Part shown: positions 1 through 5,196 of the stretch, piece after piece
How positions within the stretch are numbered: position 1 is the stretch's first letter
Layout: each line of letters opens with the position of its first letter
Assembly (NCBI GenBank): GCA_002426025.1
Contig: DINP01000058.1
Span: 51,905 to 59,701, forward strand
Source of the DNA: Bacteroidales bacterium UBA5537
GTDB lineage: Bacteria > Bacteroidota > Bacteroidia > Bacteroidales > Lentimicrobiaceae
Length of the DNA stretch: 7,797 bases
Direction of reading: 5' to 3'
Notes under the pieces: model-generated
What the model saw: the letters and a program-made list of their open reading frames with translations, nothing else
Database searches by the model: none
What the model was told of the DNA's origin: nothing
Made by a program: the position numbers and the translations under genes

Positions 1-312
1 TTCGGCAGCAACTACAACCCGAAAGTGATCTGGTTTGGCATTGATCAGAACGCGATGCTGCAAAAGCTTGCACAAAACATCTCATCAAACCTTGAAACTG
101 TTGGTATTTTGGGTGACCGACAAAATTTTGTCCCTCATCTCACCATCGGAAGGATCAGGGAGATAAAGGACAAAAAGTATTTTCAGCAATTAATGGGGCG
201 GTTTCACGAAGTTGAACTGCAAAACCAACAGGTTGTGGGGTTCGAACTTTACGAGAGCATTCTCAGGCGCGAAGGGCCAATTTATAATGTAATTGAGACT
301 TTCAGTTTCTGA
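1..312 (+). CDS. thpR: 2'-5' RNA ligase / RNA 2',3'-cyclic phosphodiesterase, C-terminal part
   Basis: This is the 3' end of a gene that begins before the window; the reading frame is open from base 1 and ends at TGA. The visible 103 residues match the C-terminal half of the LigT/ThpR family (2H phosphoesterases, usually about 180 residues). Visible residues 46-51 read HLTIGR, the second of the two HxT motifs that form the active site; the first would lie upstream. The opening residues FGSNYNPKVIWFGID resemble the central strand of the family, where the protein commonly has a ...P.V.W.G... pattern. Known members hydrolyse 2',3'-cyclic phosphate ends of RNA, or join tRNA halves in vitro, in the cytoplasm. 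A GTG at base 25 is not the real start, because homology continues before it. The stop codon abuts the stop of the convergent next gene with no spacer. The family call is firm; the exact substrate is not. Confidence 0.85.
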   Translation, partial: FGSNYNPKVIWFGIDQNAMLQKLAQNISSNLETVGILGDRQNFVPHLTIGRIREIKDKKYFQQLMGRFHEVELQNQQVVGFELYESILRREGPIYNVIETFSF

Positions 313-678
313 TTAACCAGAAAAACCAGTTTCTTCATTATTATTTTCCTCCGTCTTGTTCTTTTTTGAAATTCTGATTTCAAGAATGTAATCAAGAATC
401 AGCGCAATACCACCAAAGAGGGAAACCAGCGAAAAATAAGCAGCTTCGCGCTCCATAGCACCGGTAGAAACCAGAATATTAGCTAAAATCAACCCAAAAC
501 CAACTCCGGTAAATAACAGGCCATATTTAAGTGAAGAGAAATCGTTTTTGTTTTTCTCAAAAGACAACGGATCAAGACCGCGATCAATGAGCGCCATTCT
601 TTCTTTTCGGCGGATAAGCAGATAGACAATGCCATATATAGTGGCAAAAACGGTAGCCGGGATCAGAAATTCATTCAT
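313..678 (-). CDS. Small membrane protein, DUF6249-like
   Basis: A 121-residue protein with three predicted membrane helices at about residues 4-23, 50-71 and 78-101. Between the first two is a basic, charged loop (RRKERMALIDRGLDP), and the tail is hydrophilic and rich in Lys, Glu and Asn. The loop pattern RKERMALI-x-x-GLD is typical of small Bacteroidota membrane proteins annotated as DUF6249, which often lie beside an ECF sigma factor gene, as here. Function is unknown; a part in envelope signalling with the neighbouring sigma/anti-sigma pair is inference from position only. It is divergent from the sigma factor gene, with a 179-base shared upstream region. A weak minus-strand match to the -7 box (GATATTTG, bases 754 to 747) lies about 70 bases before the start. 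The family is recognised from memory of the motif, so the call is moderately sure; that the gene is real is very likely. Confidence 0.75.
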   Translation of the reverse strand: MNEFLIPATVFATIYGIVYLLIRRKERMALIDRGLDPLSFEKNKNDFSSLKYGLLFTGVGFGLILANILVSTGAMEREAAYFSLVSLFGGIALILDYILEIRISKKNKTEENNNEETGFSG

Positions 679-857
679 GGTTTCAGTTTTTTAGGTTTAT
701 GTTTTGTTCGTTGCATTTTTGACGCACTACCTGCAATCAGGTTACACAAATATCAACTTATGAATATAATTTACTGTAAATTAGCGTTTAATATTCAATA
801 AAGTCTTTGTTCGGGATTTTGTAACCAATAAAAGGTTATTACGTCTAAAATTAAACA

Positions 858-1436
858 ATGGACCAACCCAACGACATTTACATAATTCAACAGGTGCTTG
901 AAGGTAATTCCGGTGCCTATTCTGTAATTGTTGACAGGTACAAAGACCTGGTTTATTCGGTGGTAATTAAAATTGTGAAAAACCGGGAAGAAGCTGAAGA
1001 AACTGCTCAGGACACATTTTTAAAAGCTTATCATGCCCTTCCGGGATTTAAGCGCGAAGCAAAATTCAGCACCTGGCTTTTCAGAATAGCTTATAATTCA
1101 GCTATTTCAAAAACCCGGCGGAAGCAGATTACAACTGCTGCCATTGACGATAAACTGATTGAAAACTACAGTACTGATGAAATAAAGGAAAACATAGGAC
1201 AGCTTGATGAAGAAGTACAAGTTAAAGTTCTTCAGAAAGCAATTCAGACACTGACCAACGACGATCAACTGCTGATCAACCTGTTTTATCACAGCAGGCA
1301 AAGTGTTGAAGAGATTGCACTAATAACAGGCCTTTCAGATGCCAATGTTAAAGTAAAACTGCATAGGATAAGGAAAAAACTGTTTGTTGAAATGCAATCG
1401 CGCATGAATTCCGGAATTCCTCAAATACACAATTAA
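858..1436 (+). CDS. RNA polymerase sigma factor, ECF (sigma-70) family
   Basis: A 192-residue group 4 (ECF) sigma factor, the usual length. Region 2 covers about residues 22-88, with the core-binding and -10-recognition stretch DRYKDLVYSVV...EEAEETAQDTFLKAYHALPGF and the helix containing STWLFRIAYN. Region 4 covers about 122-177, with a helix-turn-helix at 149-175 (SVEEIALITGLSDANVKVKLHR). There is no region 1 or 3. It directs core RNA polymerase to a small set of promoters and is normally held inactive by an anti-sigma factor; the membrane protein encoded 17 bases downstream is the obvious candidate. The linker between regions 2 and 4 (about 90-120) is acidic and poorly conserved, as is usual. 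The ATG is preceded by an A-rich stretch and no Shine-Dalgarno sequence, as expected in Bacteroidota. I found no clear TAnnTTTG box upstream, so the promoter may be self-recognised. The exact ECF group is not determined. Confidence 0.93.
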   Translation: MDQPNDIYIIQQVLEGNSGAYSVIVDRYKDLVYSVVIKIVKNREEAEETAQDTFLKAYHALPGFKREAKFSTWLFRIAYNSAISKTRRKQITTAAIDDKLIENYSTDEIKENIGQLDEEVQVKVLQKAIQTLTNDDQLLINLFYHSRQSVEEIALITGLSDANVKVKLHRIRKKLFVEMQSRMNSGIPQIHN

Positions 1437-1440
1437 TAAT

Positions 1441-1448
1441 TAACTTTG
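1441..1448 (+). promoter_or_regulatory. Candidate -7 box TAACTTTG before the membrane protein gene
   Basis: TAACTTTG matches the Bacteroidota housekeeping -7 consensus TAnnTTTG at every fixed position and ends 5 bases before the ATG at 1454. If used, transcription would begin at or next to the start codon, giving a leaderless or nearly leaderless message and letting the presumed anti-sigma factor be made without the sigma gene. No TTTG or TTG -33 element is visible at the expected distance, which lowers confidence. Confidence 0.35.
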
Positions 1449-1453
1449 TAATC

Positions 1454-1900
1454 ATGAATACCAACCAACATACAGAACAAGCCGACGATAAGTTTCTTTT
1501 CGATCTGATGAGTAAAATTCCGGTCGAAAAGGCACCCGAAGGCTTTACTTCAGGTATCATGCAGCAGGTTTATTCGGGCTATGAACCTATTGCCGAAACC
1601 GGCGAATACCGCAGACAGATGTTGTGGGCATATATAGCCATTGGAGCTGCGATGGTTATTTTTACAATTATGCTTTTTGCACAATGGCCATTCCTTAAAA
1701 TTAACTTCTCAACCGATCAGAATTTTCTGCTCAACGTTATCAATGTATCAATGGGGTTTTTCGACGGGTTCAGTAAGTTCATGTCTTTTCTGAAAGGCTC
1801 TTCAACTATGCTGATTATTTTGTTTTCACTAACCATGTTACTGGTCTTCGAACGTTTTTTCAGACGTGGTATTCAGCAAAAAAGTTCCTATCTTTTCTGA
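1454..1900 (+). CDS. Putative membrane anti-sigma factor
   Basis: A 148-residue protein with a soluble N-terminal part of about 55 residues, one strong membrane helix at about 56-78, a moderately hydrophobic stretch at about 90-113, and a second strong helix at about 117-134 followed by a basic tail (ERFFRRG). The N-terminal segment contains the pattern KIPVEKAPEGFTSGIMQQV, which resembles the short helical N-termini of small Bacteroidota membrane proteins encoded after ECF sigma factors. No zinc-finger anti-sigma motif (HxxxCxxC) is present; the N-terminal part has no cysteine. The call rests on position, size and topology rather than on a recognised domain: it starts 17 bases after the sigma factor gene on the same strand. 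A small membrane protein with another role in the operon is the alternative. Confidence 0.6.
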   Translation: MNTNQHTEQADDKFLFDLMSKIPVEKAPEGFTSGIMQQVYSGYEPIAETGEYRRQMLWAYIAIGAAMVIFTIMLFAQWPFLKINFSTDQNFLLNVINVSMGFFDGFSKFMSFLKGSSTMLIILFSLTMLLVFERFFRRGIQQKSSYLF

Positions 1901-1909
1901 AGCAAACCA

Positions 1910-2794
1910 ATGTTACCGGGTGAAATTAAGTTGTATATAGAAAACTGGCTACAATCAAGGTATGGCCAGAAAACAAGCATAAATTCTGCTGATGCAATTG
2001 GCGGTGGCTCAATCAACGAAGCATACCGGCTAAATACAACTGCCGGAATCTTCTTCCTGAAATACAATATTGCAATACGGTTTCCCGGAATGTTCACTGC
2101 TGAGGCACGAGGCCTTACTTTGCTTAAAGAAGCCGATTGTATTGATGTACCGGATGTTTTACATTTTGCCGATAACGGTAATTATTCGTTTCTCCTCCTG
2201 AATTTCATTCAAGGTAACTCACAAACACCAGATTTCTGGCATACATTCGGGACCAATTTAGCGAGGCTACATCGTAAAACAGCAACCGTTTTCGGGCTTG
2301 ACCACGACAACTTTATTGGGTCACTTCCGCAAAGTAACCGCAATCATCCCAACTGGATAGAATTTCTGATAAATGAAAGGCTGAATCCTCAGATGAAAAT
2401 GGCTGTAGATAGTGGAATGCTAAACACGACTGATGTAAAGCTACTTGACTTCCTTTATAAGAGATTACCTGAAATTATACCTGTTGAGCCTCCTTCATTG
2501 CTTCATGGTGATTTATGGAGCGGCAATTTCATAACCGGAAACACTGGAAAACCATGTATTATTGATCCTGCTGTTTACTATGGGCATAGGGAAACCGATC
2601 TGGGAATGACCCGGCTATTTGGTGGTTTTCCGCAAACATTTTACGAGGCCTATAACGCTGAATGGCCTCTTGAACCAGGCTGGCAACAAAGAATTCCGAT
2701 TAATCAACTCTATCCATTACTGGTTCACGTAAATCTTTTCGGAGGTGGTTATTGTAGCCAGGTAAGACAAATACTGAATTCAATTAAAAACTAA
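1910..2794 (+). CDS. Fructosamine/ribulosamine kinase family protein
   Basis: A 294-residue member of the fructosamine-3-kinase family (protein-kinase-like fold, normal length about 290). Visible motifs in order: glycine-rich loop GGGSINEAYR at 31-40; ATP-binding lysine K51 in FFLKYN; helix glutamate in AEARGL at about 65; the family signature WIEFLINERL at 149-158; catalytic loop HGDLWSGN at 199-206 with D201 as likely base; and the metal-binding segment IIDPAVYYGHRETDLGM at 217-233 with D219. Family members phosphorylate sugar amines formed when sugars glycate lysine; the phosphorylated adduct then falls off, repairing the protein. Many bacterial members prefer ribulosamines and erythrulosamines over fructosamines, so the exact substrate is open. 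The loop has Ser34 where the human and plant enzymes carry a redox-sensitive cysteine. The gene starts 9 bases after the putative anti-sigma gene, suggesting one operon with the sigma factor, and ends against convergent lutB. Confidence 0.9.
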   Translation: MLPGEIKLYIENWLQSRYGQKTSINSADAIGGGSINEAYRLNTTAGIFFLKYNIAIRFPGMFTAEARGLTLLKEADCIDVPDVLHFADNGNYSFLLLNFIQGNSQTPDFWHTFGTNLARLHRKTATVFGLDHDNFIGSLPQSNRNHPNWIEFLINERLNPQMKMAVDSGMLNTTDVKLLDFLYKRLPEIIPVEPPSLLHGDLWSGNFITGNTGKPCIIDPAVYYGHRETDLGMTRLFGGFPQTFYEAYNAEWPLEPGWQQRIPINQLYPLLVHVNLFGGGYCSQVRQILNSIKN

Positions 2795-2845
2795 CAACTA
2801 ATAATTAAAAATTATTAACTGTTAACTTTTAGTTATTAACTACTT
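2783..2845. repeat. Degenerate 7-base tandem repeat across the convergent gene ends
   Basis: Read in steps of seven from base 2783, nine successive units fit the pattern RYTnnnA: position 1 is A in eight units and G in one, position 2 is always C or T, position 3 is T in all nine, and position 7 is A in the first eight. Examples are ACTAATA at 2797 and ACTGTTA at 2818. The tract includes the stop codons of both convergent genes (TAA at 2792-2794; minus-strand TAG at 2842-2840). It is AT-rich, so part of the regularity could be chance, but the phase holds throughout, and a second 7-base tract occurs at the right end of the window. Confidence 0.5.
2799..2817. terminator. AT-only hairpin, possible bidirectional terminator
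   Basis: A perfect inverted repeat with 8-base arms (TAATAATT / AATTATTA) and a 3-base AAA loop lies between the convergent kinase and lutB genes. The position suits a terminator serving both strands. The stem has no G or C and no distinct U-run is separable from it, so it would be weak; it may only reflect the surrounding 7-base repeat. Confidence 0.3.
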
Positions 2846-4222
2846 ACCTTCTCTTCGTTCTTCCCAGAGTTGTTTGAAGTTTCTTTCACTCAGTGTGGGC
2901 AATTTTCTTCGTGATCCCCAGGCTTTTGCAAACACTTTATTCAGAATCAAATTTTTCAATTTACCGCTTCCTGTATCCATCCACTTTCTATTCAGCATTA
3001 TTTTTTTCCAGGCAAACATGGATAAGGCATCAAATACTGAATAGTATCTGAGTTTAACGCTATCGTTGCGATTATAGAGCAATAATTCGTGCAGATTGAT
3101 CTTAACAGGACAAACTTCGGTGCAACTTCCACAAAGTGAAGAAGCGTAACTCAAATGCTTGTAATCGTTCATGCCTTTCATCCAGGGAGTAATTACCGAT
3201 CCAATAGGACCCGAATAAGTGGTTCCGTATGCATGGCCACCTATTGTTTTGTATACGGGACAGGTATTAAGACAGGCTCCGCAACGGATGCAACTTAATG
3301 CACGGCGCTGATGTTTTCGGGCCAATACTTCGCTGCGTCCATTATCAAGCAGGATTACATACATATCCTGTGGTCCATCAGTTTCGCCTTCCTGCCGTGG
3401 CCCGCTGATAATGCTGTTGTAGGCTGTCAGATTTTGTCCCGTTCCATGGGTGGCAAGCAAAGGCCAGAAAATATCGAGATGTTTTAAGGATGGTAGTACT
3501 TTCTCAATTCCGGCTATCGCAATATGAACTTTTGGGAGCGACATACTCAAAATGCCATTTCCTTCATTTTCGGTAAGACAAATTGAACCTGTATCGGAAA
3601 TTATAAAATTAGCTCCTGTAATACCTACGTCGGCGTTCATAAATTTATCACGAAGAAACCTGCGAACAAATGCTGTAATCTGCTCTGGGGTGCTGTTGGC
3701 AGGAAGGTTAAACTTTTCATTAAACAGTCTGGCAACATCTTCCTTCGATTTGTGCATTGCAGGCGTAACAATATGGTAGGGCTGTTCACCGGCAAGTTGA
3801 ACAATAAACTCACCCAAATCTGTTTCCAGGGATTCAATCTGCCTGCTTTCAAGATGTTCATTCAGGTTGATTTCTTCTGATATCATGGTTTTCGATTTCA
3901 CAACTTTTGTGGCGCTGTGTTTAACCATGATAGCATCAATTTCACGAAGGGCATCTGCTGCATCCTGTGCCCAGATTACTTTTCCGCCATTTCGTTCAAA
4001 ATTCGATTCGAAATCTACAAGATTCTTTTCAAGCTCAATTATTGCCTTATATTTAAGGTGGGCAGCGCGTTGCCGGGCAAGTTCAAGATTTACATACTGC
4101 TGTTTACCACGAACAACAGCATCGTTATACCGGTCAATGTTGAAACCGATTTTCTTCCGGTGCTCATCGTCAAACGCTTTGTTTAAAACGTCGTGCTTAA
4201 ACTTGTTGTAGATTTCGGTCAT
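2840..4222 (-). CDS. lutB: LutB-type LUD domain / [4Fe-4S] protein
   Basis: A 460-residue LutB/YkgF family protein of normal length (about 460-480). The LUD domain covers about residues 70-300, including the conserved TGANFIISDTGSICLTENEG at 202-221 and LATHGTGQ at 256-263. An iron-sulfur segment follows: CIRCGACLNTCPVYK with Cys 311, 314, 317 and 321, then CGSCTEVCPVK with Cys 364, 367 and 371. These seven cysteines are the family norm. In characterised bacteria LutB works with LutA and LutC to oxidise L-lactate to pyruvate, passing electrons to the respiratory chain. Neither partner is encoded in the window, so lactate as substrate is inferred from the family only. The gene follows rpiB on the same strand after 6 bases, which makes co-transcription likely, and it is the last gene of that unit because the next gene is convergent. 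Confidence 0.9.
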   Translation of the reverse strand: MTEIYNKFKHDVLNKAFDDEHRKKIGFNIDRYNDAVVRGKQQYVNLELARQRAAHLKYKAIIELEKNLVDFESNFERNGGKVIWAQDAADALREIDAIMVKHSATKVVKSKTMISEEINLNEHLESRQIESLETDLGEFIVQLAGEQPYHIVTPAMHKSKEDVARLFNEKFNLPANSTPEQITAFVRRFLRDKFMNADVGITGANFIISDTGSICLTENEGNGILSMSLPKVHIAIAGIEKVLPSLKHLDIFWPLLATHGTGQNLTAYNSIISGPRQEGETDGPQDMYVILLDNGRSEVLARKHQRRALSCIRCGACLNTCPVYKTIGGHAYGTTYSGPIGSVITPWMKGMNDYKHLSYASSLCGSCTEVCPVKINLHELLLYNRNDSVKLRYYSVFDALSMFAWKKIMLNRKWMDTGSGKLKNLILNKVFAKAWGSRRKLPTLSERNFKQLWEERREGK

Positions 4223-4228
4223 ATTATA

Positions 4229-4678
4229 CTATAACAGTTTAGCAATTTTATCAACCCTCAACTGATGCCTTCCTCCTTCAAAATCCGTATTCAGAAATAA
4301 TTTAACTGCCTTAATTGCATCGTCAAAATCTATAAATCGTCCGGGCAAACAAAGTATATTTGCATCGTTGTGCCTGCGGGTCAATTCGGCCTGTTCGCTG
4401 TTCCAGCAAAGTGCTGCCCTAACGGCCGGGTATTTATTAACAACCATGCATACGCCATTTCCGCTTCCGCAGATAACAACGCCCCGGAAAAAATCACCAT
4501 CATTAACTGCTTTGCCAAGTTTATGTGCATAGTCAGGATAATCAACACTTTCGGTAGATACAGTGCCAAAATCATGTAACAAATACCCTTCAGATGTAAG
4601 TACTTTTACCAGAAATGTTTTTAATTCAAAGCCTGCATGATCGCTTGCCAGTGCCAAAGATTTCGTTTTATCCCACAT
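4229..4678 (-). CDS. rpiB: Ribose-5-phosphate isomerase B
   Basis: A 149-residue RpiB/LacAB family enzyme, of normal length, interconverting ribulose 5-phosphate and ribose 5-phosphate in the non-oxidative pentose phosphate pathway in the cytoplasm. Every catalytic residue of the E. coli enzyme has a counterpart at a constant offset of four: Asp13-His14 in ASDHAGFELK, the base Cys70 in ICGSGNG, His103-Asn104 in RRHNDANIL, and Arg137 and Arg141 near the C-terminus (EGGRHQLRVDKI). VDYPDYA at 45-51 is also typical. The CGSGNG loop and the EGGRH...RVDKI ending are the form I associate with Bacteroidota RpiB, as opposed to CGTGIG in E. coli. It lies first in a two-gene leftward unit with lutB. A good -7 promoter box lies 19 bases before the ATG. 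The related allose-6-phosphate isomerase activity cannot be excluded. Confidence 0.93.
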   Translation of the reverse strand: MWDKTKSLALASDHAGFELKTFLVKVLTSEGYLLHDFGTVSTESVDYPDYAHKLGKAVNDGDFFRGVVICGSGNGVCMVVNKYPAVRAALCWNSEQAELTRRHNDANILCLPGRFIDFDDAIKAVKLFLNTDFEGGRHQLRVDKIAKLL

Positions 4679-4697
4679 TGTTAATAAAATTTAACGA

Positions 4698-4705
4698 CAA
4701 AATTA
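4698..4705 (-). promoter_or_regulatory. Candidate -7 box TAATTTTG for the rpiB-lutB unit
   Basis: On the minus strand, TAATTTTG fits TAnnTTTG at all fixed positions and ends 19 bases before the rpiB ATG, predicting a leader of roughly 10-15 bases. About 21 bases further upstream is TTCG (minus strand, 4730 to 4727), one base off the -33 consensus TTTG. Confidence 0.45.
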
Positions 4706-4994
4706 AACATAAATCCAGCTTTCCGACGAAGGTGTTTTATTATTAACCACTTAATGAAAAGCCATCCGAAGTGATAAAGATACAGTAGTTTAGTTATCAG
4801 ATTTTTAGATTTTGTTAACAATGGTTTGTTAATTGCAGTGTAATTTTGTTGGAAAATAATGATAAAGTGAAACTATGTATGATGAAATTTGACAACAATT
4901 CACAATAGCAGTCTTAAGCCGTTATTTGTTAAAAGAAGTCAACAATTCATCAACCGGGCAAACAGATGTTTTTCGAATTAATAGCCTGTTAGTT

Positions 4995-5002
4995 TAACTT
5001 TG
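4995..5002 (+). promoter_or_regulatory. Candidate -7 box TAACTTTG upstream of nadA
   Basis: TAACTTTG is an exact fit to TAnnTTTG and overlaps the fourth TTTGTTAA repeat, so a protein binding the repeats could control access to it. Transcription from here would give nadA a leader of about 185-190 bases. A T-rich stretch near 4969-4973 lies at roughly the -33 distance but is not an exact TTTG. Confidence 0.4.
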
Positions 5003-5196
5003 TTAACCCATTGTTAATAATCACAGAAGTAATTGAGCCTGTGTTTATGATACAAAAAAATAGTGTTGATAACCCGTTGACAAACCGCTGAAACCGAATA
5101 ATGCAAGAAAAATATTCAGAAAATTGTGAACAGAACTAACAGCGCTAACAATAATAATGATAAAATTAATTTATTATATTATTAAAAACTGAAAAG

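Larger units (their letters stand above)
4679..5196. other. Repeat-rich 518-base divergent spacer between rpiB and nadA
   Basis: No credible gene is visible. The spacer holds four direct copies of TTTGTTAA (starting at 4811, 4825, 4925 and 4999) plus a near copy, ATTGTTAAT, at 5010, all reading rightward; the first lies in the perfect 10-base palindrome TTGTTAACAA (4812-4821). A second direct repeat, CAACAATTCA, occurs at 4893-4902 and 4940-4949. Two minus-strand nonamers, TTATTAACA (5020 to 5012) and TTATCAACA (5072 to 5064), differ by one base from the DnaA-box pattern TTATnCACA. From about 5145 to 5186 the DNA is almost pure A+T. This could be a multi-site regulatory region for nadA and rpiB, or a replication origin; the sequence alone does not decide. 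Confidence 0.5.

Noticed and set aside
25..27. GTG as the start of the first gene
   Set aside because: The frame is open back to base 1 and the residues before the GTG (FGSNYNPK) fit the ThpR family, so the gene begins outside the window.
802..809. AGTCTTTG as a -7 box for the sigma factor gene
   Set aside because: It lacks the initial T and A of TAnnTTTG and has no convincing -33 partner; the gene may instead use an ECF-type promoter that I cannot identify from one example.
1107..1301. Open frames antisense to the sigma factor and nadA genes (also 5949-6254 and 7331-7633 on the minus strand)
   Set aside because: Each is fully or largely covered by a conserved gene on the other strand, and none has a recognisable domain or plausible start context.
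1407..1420. Palindrome AATTCCGGAATT at the sigma gene 3' end as a regulatory site
   Set aside because: It lies inside coding sequence near the C-terminus, no second copy was noticed near the other promoters in the window, and a short palindrome of this kind is expected by chance.
1889..1896. TATCTTTT as a -7 box for the fructosamine kinase gene
   Set aside because: It misses the final G, lies inside the preceding coding region, and the 9-base gap makes co-transcription the simpler explanation.
3867..4211. Open frame of 114 codons on the plus strand inside lutB
   Set aside because: It lies wholly antisense to a well-conserved gene, its product is low-complexity and rich in Ser, Arg and Phe with no recognisable domain, and a second overlapping open frame on the same strand shows the region is simply poor in stops.
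4811..5018. TTTGTTAA motifs as a CRISPR array
   Set aside because: The repeats are only 8-9 bases and the intervals are irregular (about 14, 100, 74 and 11 bases), with no cas gene nearby.
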